NCBI RefSeq assembly: GCF_002262885.1 | Contig: NZ_NKYF01000004.1 | Span: 248,710-312,709, forward strand | DNA length: 64,000 nucleotides | Direction of reading: 5' to 3' | Source: Pseudonocardia sp. MH-G8 | GTDB lineage: Bacteria; Actinomycetota; Actinomycetes; Mycobacteriales; Pseudonocardiaceae | Part shown: piece after piece, positions 10,131 to 17,911 of the stretch | Position numbering within the stretch: the first letter of the stretch is position 1 | Layout of the letters: every line of letters begins with the position of its first letter | The notes under the pieces: model-generated | Told to the model about the DNA's origin: nothing | Databases searched by the model: none | Seen by the model: only the letters and a program-made list of their open reading frames with translations | Made by a program: the position numbers and the translations under genes

Positions 10131-11084
10131 AACGTAGCAACACCCGTGCGGCGGAAGCGGCAGCGGGCACCCGCCGCGACTACCCAGTTCATGTCGAGCC
10201 CCTGACGAACACACCGCACTTCCCCTCCACGAATATGTCAGTCAGGGCGCTCCCGCGATGACCGTCACAGCAGCGAGTGGCCTCCCACCACTGCGAGGCC
10301 TCGTGATCTGTGCGGCGGGTGCCGTGGCGGGGCCGGAAGCGCGGGCCAGAAGCATGGTCATCGGTTGGGTGCACGGGCGGCCGTATCCGGCCGTTCGTGC
10401 ACCCAACCGGTGATCAACGCAGTTTTAGGGCATGCGCGATGACGACCGCCCCCACGGCCCGCGGGCGGGCAATGGCCGATGATCGGTGCAACCCGGACTC
10501 GCAGCCACTGGTGGGCGCCAGGTCCCGGTCCTGGCGATCACAGCGTCCGCACCGACCGCCCCCGCCGGGCACCGGTCGCTCGGGCGGCAGGTCGACATGA
10601 TCGATGGCTGCGGCGCCAGAACCGCATCGGCGCATCTCTGCAACCACAGACCTTGATCAATTCTGCGGCACGGCCGGTCCATCCCGAAGCCCTCCGCCAC
10701 CCTGGCAGCCGACCCGTTCTCCCTCGGTCTGCCCACTGGCCGACGACGAGAGCTGCCGGCAGCACAGTCCGTAGCACTGCTACGCACAGGGCTACGCCGG
10801 CCTGCCCCCCGCCGCTCCGCGCCGGACCAGTCTGGTCGCCTGCGTCCAGTGGCAGACCGGAGCGATCACCACAGCGGCCCTGCCCCCTCGACCATGGGCT
10901 GGATGCCAACCTGATCATGTCTACCCACGATCGCCCGGTCCTGACAACGTTCACTATCGCAAACAGTTTCAGCTGGATCTGGCTGAAAATCGGCGTCGGC
11001 GATGCATACTTCGATCCGCCACATGGACACATGCTTCAGTGCCATGGCTAGTTGATTGACACCATTCACACCGAGGAGCCGACC
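10131..11084. other. Accessory spacer with no recognisable gene
   Basis: About 950 bases carry several overlapping frames in both directions, but none has a recognisable domain, a good start site or the third-position pattern of the neighbours. A strong hairpin lies at 10363-10408. The last part (about 10930-11040) is noticeably richer in A and T than the flanks and probably holds the promoter of the secreted protein gene at 11085. Confidence 0.5.
10363..10408. repeat. 20-bp inverted repeat hairpin
   Basis: Arms at 10363-10382 and 10389-10408 pair over 20 bases with two mismatches (core GGTTGGGTGCACG / CGTGCACCCAACC) around the 6-base loop GTATCC. It is not next to a convincing gene end. It may be a terminator, a miniature element or one end of a lost mobile element. 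Confidence 0.7.
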
Positions 11085-11408
11085 TTGCCAAGACGAACCG
11101 CATTCCTCCTGACCATCCCCCTCATCTCGATGTCTTCGTTCGTTCTGACCGCTGCGCCTGCGGCTGCGGCTGGGCCTGCAGCTGCGGCCGAGTCTGCCGC
11201 TGGCTGCGCACAGCTGGTCCGCGTGTACCAGGATGAAGGGTCCACCTACGCCGACATCAGGAATGCCTGCTCGCACACCATCGACGCCCGTGCTGTTATC
11301 GCCGGCTGGCCCGACTCTCCTTGCATCACGATCGCGCCAGGCGAGACCGGTCGGGTTCGTACCTCGGGGGTCAGTGGGCCGAACGCAGATGACGCTGCGG
11401 TGTGCTAA
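11085..11408 (+). CDS. Secreted four-cysteine protein, tendamistat-like Cys pattern
   Basis: This 107-residue protein has a signal peptide: PRRT, then a hydrophobic core AFLLTIPLISMSSFVLTAA and an Ala-rich cleavage region ending near AAAAESAAG. The mature part of about 70 residues has four cysteines. The second-to-third spacing (18) equals that of the Streptomyces alpha-amylase inhibitor tendamistat, and the third-to-fourth spacing is 27 against 28. The segment CITIAPGETGRV parallels tendamistat CYAVAPGQITTV. The inhibitory Trp-Arg-Tyr triplet is absent, so amylase inhibition is not predicted. The TTG at 11085 is chosen because GAGGAG lies 6 bases upstream. The fold assignment is an inference from spacing. 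Confidence 0.7.
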   Translation: MPRRTAFLLTIPLISMSSFVLTAAPAAAAGPAAAAESAAGCAQLVRVYQDEGSTYADIRNACSHTIDARAVIAGWPDSPCITIAPGETGRVRTSGVSGPNADDAAVC

Positions 11409-11418
11409 CTAACGGTGG

Positions 11419-11438
11419 CCCCCGGGACGACTCGGGGG
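11419..11438 (+). terminator. Stem-loop after the secreted protein gene
   Basis: CCCCCG (11419-11424) pairs with CGGGGG (11433-11438) around an 8-base loop, beginning 10 bases after the stop codon. It could also stop wecA transcription arriving from the other side. The stem is short and has no T-run. Confidence 0.4.
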
Positions 11439-11448
11439 TGCAAGTCGG

Positions 11449-12600
11449 TCATTTGGCCCTCGCTCTCGGGATGGCGGAGGCGAGCACGGCCACGACCAGG
11501 CCCACCCCCACCACGCACAGCACGATGAACGGGTCGTCGATCAGCGCCAGCGCCACCGCGCCGAACGCCAGCAGGCCGGCCCACAGGTAGATCAGGAGCA
11601 CCGCGCGCCGCTGGCTGTGCCCGATCTCGAGCAGCCGGTGGTGCAGGTGCATCTTGTCCGGCGCGAACGGGCTCAGCCCCTTGCGGGTGCGCCGGACCAC
11701 GGCCATGAGCAGGTCGAGCAACGGCACGAACACCACTGCGGCCAGCACGATCAGCGGCGCGAACAGGGCCAGCATGTCGGTGGCGTCCGCGCCGATGATG
11801 GAGATCTTGCCCGATGCGCTCGTGGTGGCCGCCGCGAGCAGCAGGCCGATGAGCATCGAGCCGGAGTCGCCCATGAAGATCCGGGCGGGGTTGAAGTTGT
11901 GCGGCAGGAAGCCGAGGCAGGCTCCGGCGAGCACCGCCGCGATCAGGGCGGGCGAGTAGACCGAGGGATCGTTGCCGACGCGGCCGACCAGGCCGACCGC
12001 GAAGAGCCCGACCGCGGCCGCGGCGATCATGCCCACCCCGGCGGCGAGCCCGTCCAGCCCGTCGACGAAGTTCATCGCGTTGACCAGCGCCACCGTCAGC
12101 AGCACCGTGATCAGCACGCCCTGCTCCTGGCCGAGCACGAGCAGCGAGCCGGACTCACCGGAGCCGCCGCCACCCCACGGCACGAAGAACACCGTCCACT
12201 GGACACCGAAGATCACCAGGATCCCGGCGGCCGTGGTCTGGCCCGCGAACTTGGTGAGCGCGTCCAGGTCGTAGCGGTCGTCCAGCGCCCCGACGGCCGC
12301 GAGCAGCAGTGCGGCGCCCAGCACGCCGAGCACCTCGGACGCGTTGTTGTCGAACGCGAGGCGCAGCGCGGGCAGCTGGTAGGCCATGCCGACGCCGGCG
12401 AGCACTCCCCCGAGCATGGCGAGGCCGCCCCAGCGCGGGGTGGGCGTGACGTGCACGTCGCGCTTGCGCGGCCAGGCCACCGCTCCGAGCCGGAGCGCGA
12501 GCACACGCACGGGCCCGACCAGCAGGAACGTCACGACCGTCGCCGTCAGACCGGCGAGCAGGAACTCCCGGATCGGCAGGACGAGCGTGGGGACCGCCAC
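11449..12600 (-). CDS. wecA: Polyprenyl-phosphate N-acetylglucosamine-1-phosphate transferase
   Basis: This 383-residue, multi-helix membrane enzyme of the MraY/WecA family moves GlcNAc-1-phosphate from UDP-GlcNAc to decaprenyl phosphate. That starts the arabinogalactan linker in mycolata-type walls or other wall glycans elsewhere. Visible motifs are VGALDDRYDLD with the Asp pair at 107-108, NAMNFVDGLDGLAAG with the Mg2+-binding Asp residues (174-188), NFNPARIFMGDSGSMLIG, and the cytosolic HLHHRLLEIGHSQRR loop that selects GlcNAc-type substrates. It starts 13 bases after the glyA stop. Its final codons are duplicated in degraded form next to atpI. Confidence 0.92.
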   Translation of the reverse strand: MAVPTLVLPIREFLLAGLTATVVTFLLVGPVRVLALRLGAVAWPRKRDVHVTPTPRWGGLAMLGGVLAGVGMAYQLPALRLAFDNNASEVLGVLGAALLLAAVGALDDRYDLDALTKFAGQTTAAGILVIFGVQWTVFFVPWGGGGSGESGSLLVLGQEQGVLITVLLTVALVNAMNFVDGLDGLAAGVGMIAAAAVGLFAVGLVGRVGNDPSVYSPALIAAVLAGACLGFLPHNFNPARIFMGDSGSMLIGLLLAAATTSASGKISIIGADATDMLALFAPLIVLAAVVFVPLLDLLMAVVRRTRKGLSPFAPDKMHLHHRLLEIGHSQRRAVLLIYLWAGLLAFGAVALALIDDPFIVLCVVGVGLVVAVLASAIPRARAK

Positions 12601-12613
12601 GGCGGCGTGCCCG

Positions 12614-13903
12614 CTAGGGCCGCGGGTAGGCGGGGGTCCGCGCGACGAGCGCGGACACCGCGGCGGCCACGTCGGCCAGCTCCGCGTCCCCGGTCGGGGT
12701 GCCGTGCTCGGCCCGCACGGCCCGGCCGAGCAGCGCGCCGATCTCGGCCATGTCGGTCTCGGTCATGCCCTGCGTGGTGACGCTGGGCGAGCCGACGCGC
12801 AACCCGGACGGCTTGAGCGGCGGAGCCGGGTCGTAGGGGATGGCGTTCTTGTTCAGCGTGATGCGCGCGGCGTCGCACCGGGTCTCCGCCTGGTCGCCGG
12901 TGACGCCGATGGGGCGCAGGTCCACCAGCGCGAGGTGGGTGTCGGTGCCGCCGGACACCGGGCGCATCCCCTCGGTCTCGAGGCTCTTGGCCAGCGCCTG
13001 GGCGTTGCCGATCACCTGGCTCGTGTAGGCCTGGTATTCCGGCAGCGCCGCCTCGCGCATGGCGACCGCCTTCGCCGCCACCGCGTGCATGAGGGGGCCG
13101 CCCTGGGCGAACGGGAACACGGCCTTGTCGATGGCCTTCGCGTGCTCGGCCTTCGCGAGGATCATGCCGCCGCGCGGCCCGCGCAGGACCTTGTGCGTGG
13201 TGGCCGTGACGACGTCGGCGAACGGCACCGGCGACGGGATCGCCTTGCCGGCGACCAGGCCGATGAAGTGCGCCGCGTCGACCATGAGCTTGGCGCCGAC
13301 CTCGTCGGCGATCTGGCGGAACGCGGCGAAGTCGATCAGCCGCGGGTACGCGGTGGCGCCGGCGATGATCATCTTCGGCTGGTGCTCGAGGGCCAGGTCG
13401 CGGACCTGGTCGTAGTCGATCAGCTCGCTGTCCTCGCGGACGGTGTAGGACACCGCGTTGAACCACTTGCCAGAGAAGCTGACCTTGCTGCCGTGCGTGA
13501 GGTGGCCGCCCTGCTTGAGGTCCATCGCGAGCACCGTGTCGCCGGGCTGGGTGAACGCGGCGTACACGGCGAAGTTCGCCGACGCGCCCGAGTGCGGCTG
13601 CAGGTTGACGTGCTCCGCGCCGAACAGCTCCCGCGCGCGGGCGTTGCCGATCTCCTCCGCGCGGTCGACGACCTCGCAGCCACCGTAGTAGCGACGACCC
13701 GGGTAGCCCTCGGCGTACTTGTTCGACAGCGTGGAGCCGAGCGCCGCCAGGACGGCCGGGCTCGTGAGGTTCTCGCTCGCGATGAGCTGCAGGCCACCGC
13801 GCAGCCGATCCAGCTCGTCGAGCACCACTCCGGCGATCTCCGGGTCCTGGTGCTGCAGCGCGTCGAAGTCCGGGCCCCAGAACGGGGTGCTCTGCTCGCT
13901 CAC
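12614..13903 (-). CDS. glyA: Serine hydroxymethyltransferase
   Basis: This 429-residue PLP enzyme interconverts serine and glycine with transfer of a one-carbon unit to tetrahydrofolate. The N-terminal [15 protein letters not shown] and [16 protein letters not shown] segments and the PLP lysine K238 in [13 protein letters not shown] are intact, and the length is normal. The GTG at 13903 gives the usual N-terminus; another GTG at 13966 would add 21 residues. The gene lies between tsaC and wecA, where mycobacteria have no gene, so it and the adjacent TetR gene appear to have been inserted into a conserved order. Confidence 0.93.
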   Translation of the reverse strand: MSEQSTPFWGPDFDALQHQDPEIAGVVLDELDRLRGGLQLIASENLTSPAVLAALGSTLSNKYAEGYPGRRYYGGCEVVDRAEEIGNARARELFGAEHVNLQPHSGASANFAVYAAFTQPGDTVLAMDLKQGGHLTHGSKVSFSGKWFNAVSYTVREDSELIDYDQVRDLALEHQPKMIIAGATAYPRLIDFAAFRQIADEVGAKLMVDAAHFIGLVAGKAIPSPVPFADVVTATTHKVLRGPRGGMILAKAEHAKAIDKAVFPFAQGGPLMHAVAAKAVAMREAALPEYQAYTSQVIGNAQALAKSLETEGMRPVSGGTDTHLALVDLRPIGVTGDQAETRCDAARITLNKNAIPYDPAPPLKPSGLRVGSPSVTTQGMTETDMAEIGALLGRAVRAEHGTPTGDAELADVAAAVSALVARTPAYPRP

Positions 13904-13904
13904 G

Positions 13905-13958
13905 GTTGAACGGTACCCGCTGCGACCGTCGCGCCTGGTCGGGGCGGTGCCGTTCAAC
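13905..13958. promoter_or_regulatory. Inverted repeat between glyA and the TetR gene
   Basis: Two 13-base arms, GTTGAACGGTACC (13905-13917) and GGTGCCGTTCAAC (13946-13958), pair with one mismatch across a 28-base spacer. The near arm sits one base from the glyA start codon. It may be a paired operator for the divergent TetR regulator or a leader stem-loop controlling glyA translation. Confidence 0.45.
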
Positions 13959-14013
13959 TGGAGCACCGATCTCAGTTGTTGCTGCTGCTCTCATCCCGTG
14001 CCAGACTCGCCCG

Positions 14014-14688
14014 ATGACCGCCGCCGGAGCCCGCGCCCGCGTGCGCGCCGAACTGACCCGCGAGATCGCCGAGGCCGCCCGCAGGCACCTCGCCACGCAG
14101 GGTGCCGCCGCACTCTCCCTGCGCGCGGTGGCCCGCGAGCTCGGCATGGCCTCCTCCGCCGTCTACCGCTACTTCCCGAGCCGCGACGACCTGCTCACCG
14201 CGCTCATCATCGACGCCTACGACTCCATCGGCACGGCGGCCGAGCAGGCCGAGTCCGCGGTGGAACGGAGCGACCTGCGCGGCCGCTGGCGCGCGACGTG
14301 CCGCGCCGCACGCGTGTGGGCGATCGCGCACCCCCACGAGTACGCGCTGGTCTACGGCTCGCCGGTGCCCGGTTACGCGGCGCCCGAGGCGACCATCGGC
14401 CCCGCGGCGCGCGTCGCGGAGCTGCTGTGCCGGGTAGTGCTCGACGGGGTGGACGCCGGAGCGGTCGACGCCGACCCCGGCGACGGTGCCGACGTGCTCA
14501 CCCCCGGCCTCGCCGAGGGCCTCGGCCTGCCGCCCGCCCTCGGCCCGCGCATCGTCATGGTCTGGAGCGGCCTCTACGGCGCGATCAGCTTCGAGCTCTT
14601 CGGCCAGACCCACGGCGTGGTGGCCGACCACGAAGCGCACTTCGACGTGGTGGTCGAGCGGCTGGCGGACCTGATCCCGCTCCCGTGA
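14014..14688 (+). CDS. TetR/AcrR-family transcriptional regulator
   Basis: This 224-residue protein has an N-terminal helix-turn-helix in the TetR arrangement: EIAEAARRHLATQGAAALSL, then RAVARELGMASSAVYRYFPS with the characteristic YRYF, and DDLLTALIIDAYDS. The C-terminal domain (from about residue 85) has the AARVWAIAHPHEYALVYGSPVPGY segment seen in the TetR subgroup with a WHG-type C-terminal domain. It reads divergently from glyA with 110 bases between starts. A role controlling glyA or itself through the dyad at 13905-13958 is possible; the ligand is unknown. Confidence 0.87.
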   Translation: MTAAGARARVRAELTREIAEAARRHLATQGAAALSLRAVARELGMASSAVYRYFPSRDDLLTALIIDAYDSIGTAAEQAESAVERSDLRGRWRATCRAARVWAIAHPHEYALVYGSPVPGYAAPEATIGPAARVAELLCRVVLDGVDAGAVDADPGDGADVLTPGLAEGLGLPPALGPRIVMVWSGLYGAISFELFGQTHGVVADHEAHFDVVVERLADLIPLP

Positions 14689-14739
14689 ACACCGGCCCCC
14701 GCAACGAACGGCACCTCCGTCGCGGGATCGGCGCGCGAA

Positions 14740-15387
14740 TCAGGCGGTCAGCACCTCGCGGCCCAGGACCTCCGCCACCTCCGCCGACGACACCGCGCCC
14801 TCGCGCAGCACGCGCGGGTCGTCGCCGGTGAGGTCGAGCACCGTGGACGCCACGGGCTCCCCGGACGGGCCGCCGTCGAGGTACACCGCCACTTTCTCGC
14901 CCAGCTGCTCCTGCGCCTCCGCGGCGGTGGACGCGGGCGGCGAGCCCGAGACGTTGGCGCTGGAGACACCCATGGGGCCGACGTCACGCAGGAGCTCCAG
15001 GGCCACCGGGTGCAGCGGCATCCGCAGCATCACCGTGCCCTTCGTGGAGCCCAGGTCCCACTTCAGCGACGGCGCGTGCGGCAGCACCAGCGACAGCCCG
15101 CCCGGCCAGAACGCCTCGATCAGGTCGCGCGCGGCCTTCGGGACGCCCTGCACCAGGCCGTCGATCGTCGTCCAGGAGCCGACGAGCACCGGCACCGGCA
15201 TGTCCGGGCCACGCTGCTTGGCCGTGAGCAGGCTACGCACCGCCGAGGCGCTGAAGGCGTCGCAGCCGATGCCGTAGACGGTGTCGGTGGGCAGCACCAC
15301 CAGGCGTCCCGCCCGCGCCGCTCGAGCCGCCGCCACCAGTCCCTCGGCGCGCTGGTCCGGGTCGGCGCAGTCGTACGTGGAAGCCAC
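14740..15387 (-). CDS. tsaC: Threonylcarbamoyl-AMP synthase (TsaC/Sua5)
   Basis: This 215-residue cytoplasmic enzyme condenses threonine, bicarbonate and ATP into threonylcarbamoyl-AMP for the t6A modification of tRNAs reading ANN codons. The family landmarks GRLVVLPTDTVYGIGCDA, the KQRGPDMPVPVLV basic segment and SSANVSGSPP are all visible. It contains only the YrdC-like domain, without the Sua5 C-terminal domain. It lies in the conserved position after prmC (Rv1301 in M. tuberculosis). The stop faces the TetR gene convergently, 51 bases apart. Confidence 0.93.
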   Translation of the reverse strand: MASTYDCADPDQRAEGLVAAARAARAGRLVVLPTDTVYGIGCDAFSASAVRSLLTAKQRGPDMPVPVLVGSWTTIDGLVQGVPKAARDLIEAFWPGGLSLVLPHAPSLKWDLGSTKGTVMLRMPLHPVALELLRDVGPMGVSSANVSGSPPASTAAEAQEQLGEKVAVYLDGGPSGEPVASTVLDLTGDDPRVLREGAVSSAEVAEVLGREVLTA

Positions 15388-15466
15388 GGGCGGAGCCTAC
15401 CGAGCGATACCTCGACTCCGAGGCCCGGTCCGAACGGCCTGGTCCTCCCAGGTGCCGCCGGGCGGG

Positions 15467-16345
15467 TCAGGCGGGGTGCAGGGGGCGGCGGCGCGCCGTC
15501 GCGAAGCGGGGGCGACCGTTCAGGTCGTCGTGCTCCTCGACCTCGGTGAGCACCTTGCGGCGGCGCAGCAGCGCGGGCACCGTCTCGCCGTGGGTGTCGT
15601 CGTGCTCGATCGCAAGGCCACCGCCGTAGCGCAGCAGGGCCGCGGACGCCGAGATGACAGCGCGGATGATCTCCAGGCCGTCGGGGCCGCCGAAGACCGC
15701 GGCGGGCGGGTCCCAGTCGGTGACCTCGGGCGGCAGGCGGGTGCCGTCGGGCACGTAGGGCGGGTTGCAGAGCACGAGGTCGACGTGCGTCTCCAGCTCC
15801 ACGAGCAGGTCCGGCCACCGGACGTCGGCCGCGTGCAGGGTGACCGGCGTGCCCCCGTCGGCAACGTGCGCGGCGACGTTGCGCTGCGCCCACGTCAGCG
15901 CCGCGGGGTCGGCCTCGACGGCATGCACCCGGGCGTCCGGCCGGCTCGCCGCCACCGCCAGCGCGAGCGCCCCGCTGCCCGTGCACAGGTCCACGACCAG
16001 CGGCTGGGCGACGTCGACGATCTCGCGCAGCCCCCACTCCAGCAGCAGCTCGGTCTCCGGGCGGGGCGTGAACACCCCCGGCCCGACGGCAACCTCCGCC
16101 GGGCCGAGCACGGCGCTACCGACCAGGTGCTGCAGGGGCTCGCGCGCGGCACGGCGCTCCACGAGCTCGCGCAGCGCGTCGACGACGGGCGGGTCGACGA
16201 GCGGGTGCATCATGAGCCGCCCGCGGTCCACGCCCACGACGTGCGCGGCGAGCAGCTCCGCGTCGACCCGGGGCGAGGCGATCCCCGCGGTGGCGAGCGC
16301 GCGCTCGGCCTCGAGGATGGCCAGCCGCAGCGGCTGCCGCCTCAC
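15467..16345 (-). CDS. prmC: Peptide chain release factor N5-glutamine methyltransferase
   Basis: This 292-residue SAM-dependent enzyme (HemK family) methylates the Gln of the GGQ motif in release factors. The SAM-binding VVDLCTGSGALALAVAA (about 117-133) and the catalytic NPPY at residues 194-197 are intact, preceded by the TPRPETE segment of the family. The start chosen is the GTG at 16345 (VRRQPLRLAILEAERAL). The longer in-frame extension upstream would translate through the perfect palindrome at 16357-16417 and is unlikely. It follows its substrate gene prfA by 85 bases. Confidence 0.92.
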   Translation of the reverse strand: MRRQPLRLAILEAERALATAGIASPRVDAELLAAHVVGVDRGRLMMHPLVDPPVVDALRELVERRAAREPLQHLVGSAVLGPAEVAVGPGVFTPRPETELLLEWGLREIVDVAQPLVVDLCTGSGALALAVAASRPDARVHAVEADPAALTWAQRNVAAHVADGGTPVTLHAADVRWPDLLVELETHVDLVLCNPPYVPDGTRLPPEVTDWDPPAAVFGGPDGLEIIRAVISASAALLRYGGGLAIEHDDTHGETVPALLRRRKVLTEVEEHDDLNGRPRFATARRRPLHPA

Positions 16346-16356
16346 GGCAGCCTCCC

Positions 16357-16417
16357 GAGGTTCAGGAAAGCCACATTCATGTCCTGCAGGTTCATGAATG
16401 TGGCTTTCCTGAACCTC
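16357..16417. repeat. 25-bp perfect inverted repeat between prfA and prmC
   Basis: Arms at 16357-16381 and 16393-16417 are exact reverse complements over 25 bases. They include AGGAAAGCCACATTCATG on one side and its complement on the other, and enclose an 11-base loop that itself contains CCTGCAGG. The composition is far lower in GC than the surroundings. It starts 13 bases after the prfA stop and ends just before the prmC start, so it could attenuate prmC expression or be a mobile REP-like element. Confidence 0.9.
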
Positions 16418-16430
16418 TGGGGCCACTTCA

Positions 16431-17492
16431 TCAGCCGACCGCCTCCGCGCGATCTGCCGCCTGCAGGGCGTCCACGACACCCTGCAGGTCGCCGTCCAGG
16501 ACCGTCGACAGGTTGTGGGCCTTGTAGCCCACGCGGTGGTCGGAGATCCGGTTCTCCGGGAAGTTGTAGGTGCGGATGCGCTCGGAGCGGTCGACCGTGC
16601 GGACCTGGGAGCGACGCTGGTCGGACGCCTTCGCGGCCGCCTCCTCCTCGGCGAGAGCCTGCAACCGGGAGCGCAGCACCTCCATCGCCCGCGCCCGGTT
16701 CTGCAACTGCGAGCGCTCGTTCTGGCAGCTCACCACGATGCCCGTGGGCAGGTGGGTGATCCGCACCGCGGAGTCGGTGGTGTTGACGCTCTGCCCGCCG
16801 TGACCCGACGAGCGGAAGACGTCCACGCGCAGGTCCTTCTCGTCGATCTCGACGTCGGCGTCCTCGCCGGTGTCGGGGTAGACGAGCACTCCGGCCGCGG
16901 AGGTGTGGATGCGCCCCTGCGACTCGGTGACGGGAACGCGCTGCACGCGGTGCACGCCGCCCTCGAACTTCAGCCCCGACCAGACGCCGTCGGCCACCGG
17001 CTCGCGCGAACGCACCACCAGCGTGAGGTCCTTGTAGCCGCCCAGGTCCGACGGCACCGCGTCGAGGACCTGCGTGCTCCAGCCGCGACGCTCGGCGTAA
17101 CGCTGGTACATCCGCACCAGGTCGCCCGCGAACAGCGCCGACTCCTCGCCGCCCTCGCCGGACTTGACCTCCATGATGACGTCGTCGCCGTCGTGCGGAT
17201 CCCGCGGCACCAGCAGCTCGGCGAGCCGCCGTTCCAAGGCCGGGATGCGCGCGGCGAGCTCGTCGGCCTCGGCAGCAAAGGACGCGTCCTCTGGCGCGAG
17301 CTCGCGGGCCGTGGCCTCGTCGGCGCGCGCCGCGGACAGCTCCCGCGCCACCGCGACGATCGGACCGATCTGCGAGTAGCGGCGACCGAGCTTGCGCGCG
17401 GTGGCGGCGTCGGTGTGCACGGCAGGGTCGGCGAGCCGCAGCTCCAGCTCGGCGTGCTCGGCGAGCACCGCTTCGACGGCCGGTGCCGTCAT
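16431..17492 (-). CDS. prfA: Peptide chain release factor 1
   Basis: This 353-residue class I release factor reads UAA and UAG at the ribosome. The P-x-T codon-recognition tripeptide appears as PVT (187-189) in [14 protein letters not shown], and the catalytic GGQ is at 232-234 in [16 protein letters not shown]. The conserved [19 protein letters not shown] and the C-terminal [16 protein letters not shown] are present. The ATG at 17492 is preferred. It lies downstream of rpmE in the conserved rho-rpmE-prfA-prmC order. A strong hairpin separates it from rpmE. Confidence 0.96.
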   Translation of the reverse strand: MTAPAVEAVLAEHAELELRLADPAVHTDAATARKLGRRYSQIGPIVAVARELSAARADEATARELAPEDASFAAEADELAARIPALERRLAELLVPRDPHDGDDVIMEVKSGEGGEESALFAGDLVRMYQRYAERRGWSTQVLDAVPSDLGGYKDLTLVVRSREPVADGVWSGLKFEGGVHRVQRVPVTESQGRIHTSAAGVLVYPDTGEDADVEIDEKDLRVDVFRSSGHGGQSVNTTDSAVRITHLPTGIVVSCQNERSQLQNRARAMEVLRSRLQALAEEEAAAKASDQRRSQVRTVDRSERIRTYNFPENRISDHRVGYKAHNLSTVLDGDLQGVVDALQAADRAEAVG

Positions 17493-17522
17493 GCCTCCCC
17501 CTTTCCGCGGTCCAGACATGCG

Positions 17523-17555
17523 GACGGCGCCCACCAAGCTCTGGTGGGCGCCGTC
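17523..17555 (-). terminator. Stem-loop after rpmE
   Basis: A 14-bp perfect stem (17523-17536 with 17542-17555; GACGGCGCCCACCA / TGGTGGGCGCCGTC) surrounds a 5-base loop. It lies 7 bases after the rpmE stop and before prfA. It is probably a terminator or attenuator that sets rpmE apart from prfA. Confidence 0.7.
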
Positions 17556-17562
17556 GGTGCCG

Positions 17563-17781
17563 CTACTTCTTGCCGGCGCGCTTCCCGTAGCGGGCCTCGA
17601 AGCGGGCGACGCGGCCGCCGGAGTCGAGGATGCGCTGCTTGCCGGTGTAGAACGGGTGGCACGCCGAGCAGGTCTCGACGGTCATCTTCCCGCTGGTCTT
17701 GGTGCTGCGCGTGGTGAACGAGTTGCCGCAGCCGCAGACGACCTGGGTCTCGACGTACTCGGGGTGGATGCCTGAACGCAC
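17563..17781 (-). CDS. rpmE: 50S ribosomal protein L31, zinc-binding type
   Basis: This 72-residue large-subunit protein begins [21 protein letters not shown] and continues with [16 protein letters not shown]. The cysteines of VVCGCG and TCSAC make the zinc site of the C+ form of L31, the form that in actinobacteria is replaced by a zinc-free paralogue under zinc starvation. The C-terminus is basic (RYGKRAGKK). The GTG at 17781 matches the usual N-terminus. Confidence 0.95.
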   Translation of the reverse strand: MRSGIHPEYVETQVVCGCGNSFTTRSTKTSGKMTVETCSACHPFYTGKQRILDSGGRVARFEARYGKRAGKK

Positions 17782-17860
17782 GGTGGTTCCTCTCGAAGTG
17801 GCGCCGGGTCCCCGCGGGACGGGGTGAACCGGAACCGGAGCGTGACAGCCCATTCAACCA

Positions 17861-17896
17861 CCTGGGCCGCCCGCGGATTCCCGCGGGCGGCCCAGG
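17861..17896 (-). terminator. Strong terminator hairpin after rho
   Basis: A perfect 16-bp stem (17861-17876 with 17881-17896; CCTGGGCCGCCCGCGG and its complement) is closed by a 4-base ATTC loop, starting 15 bases after the rho stop codon. It is one of the most stable hairpins in the window. There is no T-tract on the minus strand. Confidence 0.8.
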
Positions 17897-17911
17897 TCGG
17901 CCGAGGCCGGG

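Noticed and set aside
10425..11051. Overlapping frames in the insert between atpI and wecA
   Set aside because: No frame has a domain, a ribosome site or consistent third-position GC. They are left as unassigned spacer.
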